A stretch of 64,000 nt of DNA from Hypsibius dujardini. Taxonomy: Eukaryota; Tardigrada; Eutardigrada; Parachela; Hypsibiidae. The stretch is from assembly GCA_001579985.1 (NCBI GenBank), contig LRSR01010177.1:1-64000 (forward strand), in the 5' to 3' direction. The translations under genes and the position numbers were made by a program. Below are positions 12,079-25,500 of this stretch, in pieces. Below the pieces are notes generated by a model, which saw only the letters and a program-made list of their open reading frames with translations, was not told where the DNA came from and did no database searches. The first letter of the stretch is position 1. Every line of letters begins with the position of its first letter.

Positions 12079-13643
12079 TTAATACAGCGTCTCGTCTGTT
12101 CCCTTGTGTTGGTGGGTGATCCCGAACGGCGAGTTGTCTTTCCGGGCGGTCAGCCGATTGACGCGCCGTACCCGAATCAGCACCATGTTGATGAAAAACA
12201 GCAGCAACGCCACCAAGCAGAACCAAAACGCCATCCCGTAGCGGGCCTTGAAACAGGTCGTCAACTCGGATAGCACGTTGGAGGGGATAATGTTGTACTG
12301 CAGATGGCTGTGGAAGAGCCCGGCCCACAGCCCGATGACCAGCAGGGTGCATACGCCTACAACATGTATAGATAACGGAGGGACAAAAGGTTAAGCCGCG
12401 AGAAACCGCGGAAGATTTGGGTGATACGGACGGCTACTAAAGTAAAACTTTTTTATTCATTACTACTAGTGTTTATATACCGGCAATACTGTTCCAAATG
12501 TACAGGCCAGCGATACCGACCACGTTGGAGATCGGAACGTAGAGGACGTTAATCATGGTGAAGACAGCGGCCAGCAAACCAAAGACGGCCGCCATGGCGA
12601 GGAAGGCCAGGGTTGAGACCCATATGCCGAAATTTAGATCGCCAGGGTCTCCCAGAGTGTCAACATCACAACCTATCAAGAATGGATACAGTACTACAGA
12701 CAGGTGGGCTAGGTATTGCTCAACTAGGGGTGCTTGAGGGTGCATAGATTGATTATATTTAGGGTTGGAAAAACTCAACTACACTTAAAACTGAACTGAC
12801 TTGTTGGTCATTAATTTTTTAGTTTTAGCTGTTATAGTTTCTTAAAGAACCAAACTATAATTCTTAGTCGTTAACTGGTTAGCGTTTTTAGTTCCGAAAA
12901 ACCACACAAAAAAACTTAAGAGAAGCAAAACTAAAAGGTTCAGTCATCAATTTGCTGGTTTTCATTTTTTTGGTTTTTGAATAAACTAATCTAAAAGCGT
13001 TAGTACCTAAAGATTTGTACTGAAAAATTATAGCAAAACTAAAATTTGCCGGCTATGCGATACGCAGTTATAACTTCAACTAAAACTGAGAAGAAAGTTA
13101 TAATTCTGTAATCTGTGCCCTGGAGTTGATTAGTGGACTAATTTGGTTTTGCTATCTGTATGAGGTTTAGTACCGGAAAACGTTGTGGAAGGGTCGGAGA
13201 GCGTGCTCGACGCGTCGCAGAACACGTTGAGCGGTACAGAACAGGTGTTATTCTGGTTGGGGCGAGTCGTCAGGGCATCTCCGCCGATGGGATTGACACC
13301 TTCATACCGGCAGATCTGCCTGGACGCATCACATTTTACTATACGTGAGAGATCAAATATATTATTACGGGTTTCCACAAGTAATGCGTGATAAAATAAC
13401 ACCTTTCACGCGGGTGCGAAACGGAAAAAAGACTGCATCACGTCGGAGTTCCCCGCTAAAGAGACCGTGATGAGCCCAGCTGACGGTCGCCTCCCCGTTG
13501 CCGTCGGGCACGTTCCGTTTGATCATGTCAGCCTCCACCCAGAATTCCGAGCCCGCTGCCGCACCGAGCAGTCCGATTGCGGCCAGTGTCAGCACAAACG
13601 CCAGGAGAAGGATGAGGCGAGCTCTTCGCTCGTCTTTTTCCAT
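12079..13643 (-). CDS. Clarin-family four-transmembrane protein (copy A)
   Basis: Predicted 291-residue tetraspan membrane protein of the clarin family (vertebrate CLRN1 acts in hair-cell and photoreceptor maintenance). Minus-strand exons: 13643-13403, 13338-13174, 12672-12481, 12356-12079; all three introns are phase 1 with GT-AG ends. The protein starts MEKDERRARL, followed by TM1. HHGLFSGELRRD matches the clarin YGLFRG motif, and the extracellular loop carries four cysteines. TM2 is followed by NVLYVPISNVVGIAGLYIWN, matching the clarin segment around P-[FYI]-x-GPxG-[IV]-[CY]-x-WN. A final TM lies in FWFCLVALLLFFINMVLIR, and the tail ends DETLY, close to the vertebrate clarin ends DILY and GILF. 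Copy B lies just upstream on the same strand with the same exon plan, so the pair is a tandem duplication. ATG 13643 is chosen because copy B starts at the same place in the alignment; ATG 13646 is adjacent. Confidence 0.88.
12700..13110. other. Clarin A intron 2 with TTAGTT-type AT-rich tract
   Basis: The intron between exons 2 and 3 (12673-13173) is rich in TTAGTT, AACTAA and TTTAGTT words. Very similar word use appears at 39140-39420 next to the TIR element and at 55850-55960. This suggests either a shared old repeat or simple base-composition bias. Confidence 0.45.
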
Positions 13644-15654
13644 CATGATGATGACAAATGTGTTGCCAAAAAACGGGGGAAAAGTCACAAAATTTTGAAC
13701 TCCAAGCTTGGGATTATAAAACCAAAAGGATAGCGGCCTTTTCGTCGCTCATGCTTTTCGTAGCTTGAGCCGAGAGGAAAAGTCGTGTTATCTCCACGCG
13801 TACCGATTCTGATTTGGGCAAAACGAATGTGTGGATTGTTGTGACTCGTCACACCGGGACCTAGACACTGTATTTGAGAAGTCACTGCGTTCATTCATGG
13901 TGCTCTCGTACTCGTAGCTACCGGCCTAATCAGCTAATGGTGGAGGTGATAGTCATATCAGTATGATTGAACTAAATAAAGCTTCAGTCTTGGGATGGCC
14001 GGCCGCGGTGTTCGGCACCAGTATCGTTTCTGCGAGTACCTACTTAATGTAGGGACTTGCTGAAAAGGAAGGGCGACCTTTGATACTTATGGTGCACTGA
14101 CGGATGGTCAACAGTCTCTCGGCTAAAATGGGTTTTGAGAAAATCTAATTGAGAAACACATATTCCACTCAATAACGTACACACCCCCTGACAAAACCCA
14201 ACCCAACATTCATCATGCGCTATTTGGAATGTAAAGGTATAGTTCTACGAGTGGTACATATGGCGTATAACGCTAGTGTTTTTTTATTTGTGACTTTGCC
14301 TAACAAGGGATTGATCGCTGCATGTCGTCTATACTGGCGCATTTTATTAATATCATTAGAAAGTCCAGACATTTTTCTACTGACTGATATCAAGATCGAG
14401 TTCGCTATTGTATAATCGGGCTTACAATTTGCAAATTTCGGAAGGTCCTCCTCTGCAGTAAGCTTGACATACCAACTCACCGATTGATTGAATGATCGTG
14501 TCTTCTAACTGTTAATCGACAGAGCAATAAACTACAATAATGCCGTCTTGCTTGGTATCAAATGCATGATACTTAACTAGAGAGGAGGAGTTTTAGAAAC
14601 TTGCAAATTATGAGTCGGGCCCTACAAAGGGTGATTAGCTTTTAATATCAGTCGGTAGACGAATCTCTGGACTTTCGAATGATATCAATAAACTGCACCA
14701 GTATAGACCAAATGTAGCGGTCAATCCCTTGTACCCCCTGAAATTTTGAGATACATCGCAACCGCTGTTTTTGCTCCATAAAAAAAATCTTCTGTTTTGT
14801 TTGAGAATAATAGCTACAGACCTTGACACACCAAAGAGGAACGGCTTTTCGCTATATTAACAAGTGGCGCCGCCTGGCGATGCTGGACATGTGCCATAGC
14901 ATTGCCAGCACATGTCCTGGCATGGTGCTATGGCTTCTTGACCAATGGTTAGCTTTTCGTGCGGTGCCATATTTTAAAGTTCTTATTAGTACTCCAACTG
15001 TATGGCAATGATACTCACGATTTTACGTTGCTAACCCTGAATGAATGGCTTTCATGTGTCCGAGGAATTCATTGATTCTTGATGATGTTGTTGTCCGTAT
15101 ATTAGCAGAGTGCTTTCAGCACTCGCATATCCTTGAAAGGATAAAGGGGACATAGAACCCGATTGCAACTATGGGAATTTGCAAATAGTTGACGGCATTT
15201 CCGGTTCATTTATAAATGACAGTCTCCAGTGTTTAACTCCTCTTTAGACTTTACGCGCTGTTGTTTTGAGTTCAGTTGCACATAATACAACTAGATGTAA
15301 TTGGCAACGTCGACCAATGTAAACAATAAACACAAAAAGAGGGCTGTCGCAAAAACAACTTTATAGTAATGTGAAACCGCAAGATGCCGATATAAATATA
15401 TCGGCCCATAGGGTTCCTCACTTTTCTCCACTTGATGAAGATGCGAGACCGATTACCGAGATGCGCGAAGAATACGTCAGCAAAACAACCACTTAATGGG
15501 ACATTTTGTCAATGAACGGGCAACAGTTCTAGCAGCGTACGGATTTGGCAGACTGTTGGAACTGGCAAGTGTGCATTCAGCAAGCAGACAAACGTTCTCA
15601 CTCTCTTTCGGAGTCCGCTCCAGTCTCATTCTTTAAGAGAACATTCATATCAAT
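13644..15654. other. Intergenic between the two clarins
   Basis: Two kilobases between the start of clarin A and the stop of clarin B. It contains the inverted repeat at 14302-14734 and a short hairpin-forming stretch near 14883-14933 (GGACATGTGC and GCACATGTCC nearby). The short open frames here are not supported. Confidence 0.6.
14302..14734. repeat. Diverged inverted repeat (foldback element)
   Basis: The left arm (14302-14464) and the reverse complement of the right arm (14572-14734) share long stretches such as CAAGGGATTGA, GTCTATACTGG, GAAAGTCCAGA and ACTGATAT. Divergence is visible and the spacer is about 107 bases. No frame is conserved across it. It may be an old palindromic transposon remnant or an inverted duplication. 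Confidence 0.75.
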
Positions 15655-16030
15655 TCAGTAAAGCGTTTCTTCGCCTTTTCGGTATTCCTTTCGTCCGAAT
15701 GCTGATTTTTTGTTCCTCGCGATTAGACCGCGTCCGCCACGCCGAAGTCGCACCAGCACTACGTTGGCAAAGAACAACAGCAACGCTGCTAAGCACAGCC
15801 AAACGGCTACACCATGCTGTGCCATGCCACAGGACGTGAGGAAGTTGCTGGAAAGGATTAAGGATGGAAGGATGTTATAGCGCAGATGGGTATAGTAGAG
15901 GCCGGCCCAGACACATAACGTGATAAGGGTAGAAATCGCTAAAAAAATTAGGAAAAATATTACAAACGAGGCAAGAGACAGGCACACGTACTGATCGACT
16001 GGCAGGCAGGCAGGCAGGCAGGCAGGCAGC

Positions 16031-16085
<55 letters not shown>

Positions 16086-17804
16086 TATTCAAGCAAACCT
16101 GCTGCGATATTCCAGACGTAGACCCCAGCAATACCAACAAAGTCAGAGATGGGCACGTAAAGAACATTGACCATCGTGAAAACGGCGGCAACTAAACCGA
16201 ACAACATGGCCAGCGACAAGAAGATAACCACCACTATCCATGACCAGAAACTTATTTCCCCTGGTTTGAGTAAACTCCCTGAAATGAAAGTTAGGTCAGG
16301 ACAGTGTGTAATATTCCGGTACTGTACCTTGAGCAGTATTCATAGTGTACCATTTAATGTTCAGAATTTTGATTTTGTTTCCTTGGTGAATGACTTATTA
16401 CTGTAGGAGGTCAAATAATGTTTCATTTAGCTTGTAGTAGGAGCCTTTCATATAGACGTACAATACATCATGCGTAAACTTATTGAATTTAAATGCAGTC
16501 TCTGTGCAACTGATTTTAATGATACACATTTATTTATAATAATATATTTTAAGTGTATGGCAATGTAATTTGGGCTGCGCCAAAGAGAGCCTATGCCCAG
16601 CCACGTACCTGAATACTGTAGCGACGGGTCGCAGTACTCGCTGAATGACATGTTGTTCAGGCCTTCCGTCAGAGCGACTTGACCGGTCGCAGGATCCACC
16701 GAATTATACCGGCATGTCCGTGCGGATGCATCACATCGGACTGCGGCAGCGCAGCATTAAAAATACAAAACGTCCGTTAAAATACCAATTAAAACCAGCA
16801 AAGCGCGAGCACACGAAAACACCATCACGCATAGACCTCCGGATCCGCGTGCCGCCACACGCCATCGCCCTCAAATATAATAATAACCCCAAAAGACTTT
16901 ACATTATTTCCATAACTATTCACCTGAGAAAAAGAAGAAGAATGTCGTTAAACAAAATTTTCGCCGTATTTTTCGTGACGTTTACGACCGTTCACACGAT
17001 TAATTTATCTATATACATTTTCGTTTTAATACTCCACTTGCTACAGTATATACCCTAGGGGGTACTGTAATGTATGAGGAACCTGTCCTATTTCTAGCCA
17101 ACCTTTTTAGTTCTGCTGTTTTTTAATCCTGTGACAGCAAGATGGAATTTTGTCTATAAATTCAAATAGACATTTCTTAACACACACCCATTTCACATTT
17201 AATTTAAAATAGACTGGTATCCGACGAATATTTTGCAGGAATGAAGGGACGGAGCTAGGCGTATATTCTTCCAAGAGGACTGGCATGACGAGTGTACTTC
17301 GACATAGTTAGCCCATAGCTCCGCCTCCAGAATTCCGAAAATGATTCGGCTAACGCCATTTGGATCCAAATTGAATTTCGGATGTGAAAGGTTTAAAAAA
17401 AGTTTGTTTACTTGTATAGAGAGAAGTCTCCCTGTACCAGCAATGCTAGTGGCTGGAATTTAAACTGAAAAATGAATGGCTGGAAATGGGACAGATTCCT
17501 CGTGCTTTATCAAGTACCCTTTATTAATATTAAACGATACTTGGCTGTACTCACTGGCAATGTCCTGTCGGATACGAATGACGCGGGCCTCGTGCCGCAG
17601 CTCGCCGCCAAAGAGGCCGTGGTGCGCGTAGCTGACCGTCACGCTGTCCCCGTTGAGATTCATTGCGGCGGGGTCCTTGTACCGCATTGCGGCCTGCACC
17701 CAGTACTCGGAGCCCATCGCCGCGGCTAGCAGTCCCAGGGAGATGAGGGTGAGCAGGAAGGCTAGGAGGAGGAAGATCCGCGACCTCCGCTCTTGTCTCT
17801 CCAT
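15655..17804 (-). CDS. Clarin-family four-transmembrane protein (copy B)
   Basis: Predicted 281-residue clarin paralogue. Minus-strand exons: 17804-17555, 16740-16609, 16278-16099, 15938-15655; all introns are phase 1 at positions matching copy A. It starts MERQERRSRIFLLLAFLLTL (TM1). AHHGLFGGELRHE follows, then a loop with the CDASARTCRY motif paralleling CDASRQICRY of copy A. TM2 runs into NVLYVPISDFVGIAGVYVWN, then TM3 (TLITLCVWAGLYY), TM4 (VWLCLAALLLFFANVVLVR) and the tail EETLY. Intron 3 holds a long GTCT/GCCT microsatellite (16001-16085). The N-terminal 15 residues, the VPIS motif and the C-terminus are the most alike between copies, while the second loop has diverged, as expected of membrane constraint after an old duplication. 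The family call is firm; the cellular role here is unknown. Confidence 0.88.
16001..16085. repeat. (GGCA)n/(GACA)n microsatellite in clarin B intron 3
   Basis: A perfect run of ggca units is followed by about 13 perfect caga/gaca units on the plus strand; the sense strand of the gene reads GTCT and GCCT. Confidence 0.95.
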
Positions 17805-20800
17805 GATGTATCGGATGATTAGAGTGGAACACTCAACAAGCGACACACAAATCAGATCAAACGGAAAACGAAGCGGCCAAAAAGGAAACTGAAAAATCCG
17901 AGCAGTGGAAGTATATAGAGAAGTGGTGTGTGTCTTTGAGAAAGATGCGCAGCAGACCACTTTAACTGGAGCATACGGTGTCCGATTTCATATTTCCTTC
18001 ACGGCTCGTTGAGTCCCCTCACTCGCGTTGAGGGGTGTGAAGGTGTGCGTATAAGTGAAAGAGAGCATTGATGAGAGGCGGATGTGTTTAGTATAGTAGA
18101 CCGGCTAACGAATATACAAGAGTGTGATGTCCGTGGATGGTGTTCCGGCACAATTACTGTCGTCAATGGGAAGGATTCAGGTGGGTGATGCGTTTTCGTC
18201 CGGCGTTTCTTATCCACACGCGGCCAGATTATAACATCACTTTCCGGCGTACCGTCTGACGACAAAAAAGCTTGAGATTACTTGTACTTGTACAATTTTG
18301 GACAAAATAAGAGGATATGAGTAGTGTGCACATCGGGGGAAAAGGTATGTTGTTATGCTCGCTCTCGGACAGCGACGACGACGAGGCGTGTGTTGAGAGC
18401 GGAAAGTACACACACACAACCGGACCGGAGAGGCACGAGAGAAACGAAAGAAAGAAAAGTATTTTCCGGCGAGTTTACTTTTCGAATCGTATAAAAGATA
18501 AACCATCAACTGGGGGCTCTGGGTACAACAGTCATATATATAGTGGGCATACTGTAGGAGAGAGATATGGTAAGGTATGGTACACAACATACCAGGGAGG
18601 TTGACTTATCAGCTCCGAGCGAGCAGAGCTCTTCAGAGTACGAGGTGATTCTGATGATGGGAGGGGAGGTACTACTGATATGCCGGTATGCTGACACATT
18701 ATTATGAAGTAGACGTGACGCGGAATTGTATAGAGACACGGTGGCCGGTGCGCTGGTCAGAGGATGCTCGATTGATTTGCTCTGAGAGAGTGAGAGAGAA
18801 AGAGAGAGAGGCTGAGAAACATTTTACAGTTTAATGTGGGGGGATTGAAGGTGCGTATATATATATATATTGTTCATTGTCTGAGAGATGAGAGACATGA
18901 GGGGAGGAGGGGGGGGGGATTAAAGATCTGAGGAGAAGGAGGTGACTTTAGCGTAGAGTTTAGATAAGCCTACGTGCTTATACTCTCGTGCTAAGTAATC
19001 GGCGACAGCTTGACTATGGAGTGGGTGGTGGCGCTGGTGGTGGTGTTCAAGTCTGAAGAGCTCGTGACACACGCGGGGAGACGTGTGAAAAGGGTCCTGA
19101 TTCCGGCGCCGTCATGCCGCGCTTATCAAAATAGGTCCTCGTCAATAGGTCGTTGTTTACTACTACTGACTAAGTCGGAGGAGGAGTCGCAGTGCAGTCT
19201 GTGGGTTGGAGGGATTGCGTGACTTTAATGGCGCAAGTTTATTTTATTGTCGAATTTTACGTGACTATACGTGCATCGCATGTGTGCCGGTGTGTACAAC
19301 CGGGGGGAAATATAACTGTAAAGTCTGTATATGCGGTTGCGACTCTCTTAATGTAAATAAACGTGACTGCTGCACTTGTATGCAAATATTGCAAGTTATG
19401 GGAATTAAATCTTACGAGTCGTGTCACACACCGGCGGAATCATGCCGTCGTGCAGATCTTTACAGAGTACGTCTGTATGAAAAAATACTTGACCGACGAA
19501 ATGTCTGTTGGGCACTATATTTGGGTGCTTAAGTGGGTTTGTTACGAAAAACATTGCAGTATACACTTGCTGTACATTAAAATACTGTATGGTGCGGCAT
19601 TTTTTTATAGGAATATTTATATTAGTTTTTGTCGGTAGGGAACAGCACATGAGTTTGGTTAGCGAATCAGCTGGCAGTTTCAAGAGAAGAAAAAAACAGA
19701 AATTTTTCTCCACTGCCTATCATTTTGAGCACTCTTTTTTGTGTCTTTCAAATGTTGTGTCAGAGATGATGTTAAGTCGCATTTGCTTTAATTGAGTTAA
19801 TTAAAATTAATTAAATGGAAATATCCAGGCATACAGGAAATATTTGCAAAGTCAGTGTGCGGATCCTTCGATCGCTCATCGATCCGGAAATTTGCATTTA
19901 CTTCCGGTATTTTTCAAGTCTCTAAAGTAATTATTCCAATTTTCATACAGCAGAAATATCATCGGTAAGTCTGATAGATTCTGTCATTAAATGTTATGGT
20001 TTTTGTTATATTTTAAGCTCTATTAGTTATTCTTTATTTGAATAAGATAATATAGAAATATATGACATGGTCGTTAGTGGTGAAATATTGGGCGGTTCTT
20101 GAATCTATTGGTCGGTCAACCCCCTGGTTCTTCGGTATTCCGTATCAAAAAGGCGGCAAATGAGGAAAGTACTTAGATTTTTGTATTTCGGAGATGCAAT
20201 TAAGGCAGCGAAACACTCGCTTAGTTAATACTATGGTTCGCATAATCACATTTTTGTTCGGATAATGGAGGACAGAGATCCTCGTATACCTCCTACCAGC
20301 ATCTGGTGTTTGTTCTGACGGTCAGCAACGGAATGGCAGGGTATAGTTATTTGTTACCGAAAAAAATCTGTTACAAGCATCCCCTTTAAGTATTACACAC
20401 TTTTTGAAGGGTGTACGGCTGTTTTCAGTAATTGTATACATACACACACATCGTTGTTGCGGATGAATCAGTCGGATGCTATGCCGTGGGTGGGTACGTC
20501 AGATCTGCAGATGGGTGTTGTTCATGGGTACAGTAAAGCGACAAGGTAATTACGCGAGCAATGCGTAATGTCACTGGGCCATTCAACAGGTTTCTTCCGC
20601 ACATGCCTTTACATTGCTGGATATACTAGTATCTGACTGCTGGTCAGTTGGAGACTCTGCGACTGTGATGGGGGAGTTTGTTTTTACAGTGCGATCTCAT
20701 CGCGGTGTGCATTGTGAACTGTAAAGCTGGTCACGGATAAGTGCATTGCATCGTTTATACGATGGGCTTTACACAGAAAGCAGGCATTGAATAAATTGCT

Positions 20801-21487
20801 TTTTGAATGCTTTTCGATTAAGGGAGGAATTGATTACTTAGTGTGTCTGTGTGTGTGTGTGTGTGTCTGTCCATCACGGGCTAATCAAGATTTATGACCT
20901 GCCGCTGACGAAATGAGTTGTCTGAATGTGGTTCGGAAATTTTTGTAACTATTCAACATTTCTTTCGTATGTTTTTTTTGTTCTTTTGCAAGTAAGGGGA
21001 AGACTGTCCGATAGTTCTAATATTGGTATAGGAACACTGTTGGTTCTCTGTGATACTTGATACCCGATAAACGTGTCAGCATGACGCCGAAGAGCTCAAT
21101 TGTGCACTCTTGGTTGATTATAATAAGAGAAAAATGAGATCGATGTTTGCGACATTACGAAAGGCGGCTACATCGGTAATCGCAGCAGGCGACATGTCTT
21201 CACGCACGCACTTCGTTACGCTCCTACCACGGAGGTCTCTCTTGCGAAATGCACAATCACTTCCTGTTTTGGCAAAGAAGAGGTCTGACGAGAGCTAGAA
21301 CTATGCATTGGTCTGTTTTAGTTCAGCTTTCGGACACTTGTCAAATCTTCAATGTCAAGAAGAACTGCGTTGGCCTCCATGAAAATCACAAAGAGAAAAT
21401 TGTGCTTGCTTAGTAGTACCTGTCTGACTGTTCTGATTGTCTCGTAATATGGATTTTAGCGATCATGGAGTTCGTGTCTGCTTACCT

Positions 21488-21518
<31 letters not shown>

Positions 21519-22546
21519 TTCTCTGTCTGTCTGTTTGTCTGTCTGTCTTTCTGTCTGTCTGTTTCTCTGTTTGTCGGTTTGTCTGCCTGTCTATCTGTCC
21601 ATCTGTCCCTCATGATTGCGTTAGTTTTGCGCCACCTGTTGAATTTGTTCCGTGATGTAGATGGCACCACTTGTTTGGCGATACCGATTGCAGAGTTGTT
21701 TTACGACTGCAGTGGCAAAAAAGAAAGTGCGGCCATTCCCATGGACACTGACGTGGCAGAACACAAAGTACACCCGTTTGCGGGAGCCCTGAGGGCTTCC
21801 GATCACCATTACGGAACCGGTCACCCTCACTTCGCGCCATATATCGGAGCTACTGTTCAGATACAGCTCTCATCACCGAGCATGTATGTCCTCTTGATGA
21901 GCCGATGATCAGCAGTGTGTGCTCACGGAAACGGGCTTATTGAATTCTCGCGCAACGCGTAGGACATACCGCTACGGTTTTCCACACCGCCGCGAAGAGA
22001 TCATCGAGTCATTGTCCCCGGAAACCGGCTATACCCTTCTCATCGAAGTACACACATATACACACACTCACTCACAGACGGATACATCCTTCGATGCATC
22101 TTTCTTTCTTTGCTCAACAAAACCCAAGAGGCCAATTACCGTCGATCAACGCACTGAAAAAGAAGATCGTCTACATCTCCTCTCCTCCGCGTCGTAGTCA
22201 GTTGAATTCACACTTTCCTTTGAAGAATACACACGCACACATACACACACTGTAACAGTGTCCGTTCTACGTGGACACACAATACTCTTTTCTCACTGTT
22301 TTCTATAGACACGTTTTAACTCTCTACCTACTACCCTCTCATCCGTGTGAACCCGGCAGCGACTCCCCTCATGACTGAATAACATGTTGACTTTTTGGCC
22401 TTGGTGTTGATAACCTTCTAAATTCATCCGTCTGTCCGTCTATCCCTGTCGCTTTTCCAACCTAGGTGATCTGACCTTCCGAACAAACGGGAAGAAAAGG
22501 AACATCCCGTTAATCTTCAATCGTCAGCTTCCTGGGAGGCCCAAAA
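17805..22546. other. Intergenic between clarin B and the first cysteine-module gene
   Basis: About 4.7 kb with no gene I can support. It holds a short TA run near 18857-18870, GA-rich tracts around 18780-18815, and a GTCT microsatellite at 21488-21608. The open frames at 19206-19795 and 21110-21908 show no recognisable domain and are broken by low-complexity sequence. Upstream sequence at 22200-22546 should contain the promoter of the next gene, but I see no decisive motif. Confidence 0.55.
21488..21608. repeat. (GTCT)n microsatellite
   Basis: An imperfect GTCT/GTTT array in intergenic DNA. The cysteine-rich frames through it (LSVCLSVC) are translation of the repeat, not a protein. Confidence 0.95.
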
Positions 22547-25500
22547 ATGGGGCCTCCGTTTGTGTGCCTGCTACTCCTGCTGTTCCTTGACACTTTCCTC
22601 CCTCCCGTCTGCTCACAGTCAATAGCCGATCTAATGCGGTCCGACATTGCCGGAGCGGCGGGCTCGCTCGAACGGATGGACGGTCGCGGGAGAAGGAGAG
22701 GCGGCGGTCCCGGCGGCAGTAGCATGAACGGAATCGAACCACCCGCACCGCCGGGTCCGCCGATGGAGCTGGCGGGTGCAGGATCTTTCGACCGAGCACC
22801 GCAGGAGCCGGCATTCGGTCCGCCGCAAGGTTTCGGTGCGGACGCAATGGGTGGAATGGGTGGCGGAGGTGGTGGTTTCGGCGGAGGCGGAATGACTGGG
22901 ATGGGAGGTGGCGGGAACGGATGGTCCGGCCCGCCGGGCATGCCGCAGACGGATGGAATTTCCATGCCGTCGTCGGCGGGGATGTTCCAGCCGAATTCTG
23001 GCGGAGGAGGCGGTAAGTCTTTGGGTCTAACATATGTAAGACGAAGGCTCGAAATTGTCAGTCGCTTAGCCGCTGTTTTCTTGCATTCAGAAGGTAAAGC
23101 ATGATGATGGTTGTCGATCAGCGTAGTCATTGTATCTGTCAGTGTGCTGTGTCGAGGAATCAGATTTAAGCAGGATAATTTATTTTAGTACATACAACTT
23201 ATATATAAGTATTTCATTTATTTATATACGTATATCACCGTATAATATTAGTAGCATATATTCAATATGAGTTTTTAATCAATCTGTCGGCGTAGGGAAA
23301 ATTGCGTCAAAATTTATTGCGCGCTGAGGATGCGAGAAAATATTCCGTCAGTATTTAAGTAAGACACCAGCTTGAGGATCTTTGGTAATCCGGCTAAACC
23401 ACTGTACACAGCTCCAGACATTTGACAGATGGAGGGATGAAACATTGCATAGTTGTTCCGTGAGTGTTGTTAGCTGGCGAACCATAAAATGGGTATACAA
23501 CAGAGTGCGAGTTCCGGCTCCGGTGCCGATAAATGATCGTCTTCTCTCTGCCTAATAACTTTGACCAGTGGCAAAAAAAGTTCGAAATCATTAAACAATC
23601 ATGCATACAGCTATTTTACCCCTACGTCGTATTGAACCGGGTTCAAGAGCATCTAGCTATTTCACTCTACCTGGGGCCAAATAGTGCTCGGCTATTTTAT
23701 CCCTACCTACATACGTTACTAGTGGAGAAATCGGACCTCGTCTGTTTAGATCTGCCCCCTTGTCCGTCCGTCTTTGCCCGTCCGTCCGCTGCTTGTAGGG
23801 CGTTGCTCGTCTGTGTTTCTTGTTCGTATGACCGCTGCCCATCCGTCTGTCCGTCCGTTCGTCCGTCCGTTCGTCCGTCCGTTGTTCATCCGTCCGCCCA
23901 TTTACCCGTTGGGCGTCCGTTTTCCGTCTGTCAGTCCGTACATACGGACCACGCAACGTAACGGATTTGTCCAAAGGGTGGACGGTGCGGACGTTCTATC
24001 CAACCGGTGAACCGTCTGTCCGAAAAATGCATGGACGGTCTGTCCGGACAGCCGACAATCTGTCCGAACAATTATAACATCAAGTTCACGACGCTTCACT
24101 ACCGCCAGTTAGAGCTCCCTCCCAATCATGCCTTGGTGCTTGATGGATGTCCCACCGCCGTTTCAATCGAGTACACAGACAATTCGGTGCATAAATGGGT
24201 GTTTCTTTTTAATGCTTATTCTACTGGAAGAGATGTGCTAAGACTGTATCTGTTTTGCTTTAGCTCCTGTCGGACTACCGCAAGCGGATCAGCAGAACGG
24301 CATCCCATCCGCGCGGAACGACCTACCGTACTCTGCGAACAACGCGCCCGGACAGGATCCCAACTATGCCTACCCCCTTCCGGTGCCGCAAATGCCGGCC
24401 TACATGCAGGCTCCCGGGCAGGAACAGCCGGCGGCTCCTCCGGTGACTGGTCCGCAACAGATGATGTTGGGCGGGTTCCCGTATGTCAACCCGAATGCAG
24501 CCAGGAGCGCCGCAGCTGCCACGAACAGGTGCGCCGCATTATCAAATGTGATTTGAAAGAAAGCCTTAACCCTCACCCGCAATTTTTTCTAGAATAACCA
24601 TGGAATGTTTAAGTTCGTTCGATGGAAAAGACTTTTTTCGTATTAAATATAACAACGGCAAGCAGATTTATTTTAAAAAAATATTTTACTCGAGCAGCAG
24701 AATCAGTTCATCGTTAGTATTCGTATTAAAAACCTTCGGAGTAATTCAGGCAACTATAGATTTCACTGAATGTAAAAATTAGGATCGGTGTTTGTGATTT
24801 TTTTTACAAGTTTCTATCACCAACTCTTCAAGTAATCGATCGTCATTATCACCAAGTACTTTGTATACATTTTTATGGCAACACTTCTTCTTCGAAGGGG
24901 ACTTCTGGAGACACAGTGAAATGATTAATCAACCTAAATGTTTGTAGTCTCTGCGACGAGAATCTAGGTATAACACCAAAACTCTCTACATTTTATTTTA
25001 CTCCGTTAATACTATTTGTTATTCTTGTTATTCTATTTCGCTTTATCTGATTTTTTTCACATTTTTAATTTTCCTTCCTATTCTATTTATTTGGTAGCTA
25101 CTGTGACTTCGTCCTATCTGTTTCAATTCTTTTTATTACGTGTTCACAGAACATGTATTTATTTATATTTCTCACAAGTCTTTGATCCCGTAAAACATAC
25201 ATTTGTATAACCCCTAAAACTCCAATTGTTTTGTATTTGTAGTTTTGTTCCTCCGGTGACTCCGCAGCCGTCCGGTGACTACGCCTACGATTGGTCCTAC
25301 AAATCGCCCATCCTAGGAGGTCCACGGCCGTCTCAATCGTCGTCATCCAATCAGTTGTTCGGTGGCGTCGCCAACAACGGTGAGACCCTGTGGGTTCGCG
25401 ACCTGCTAGCCATGACACCTCAACCGACTATGCCGCCGATCCCGACAACGGCCGCACCCCCACCGAAACACTGCATCCCCGATGAGTTCCCCGACGCGAA

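Noticed and set aside
14880-14945. Hairpin with GGACATGTGC and GCACATGTCC as a structured RNA
   Set aside because: The pairing is short and interleaved with a second weak palindrome; no tRNA- or snRNA-like features.
22510-23130. Proline-rich 206-residue frame on the minus strand
   Set aside because: It is the reverse complement of the Gly-rich region of gene 1; no start context or splice sites support it.
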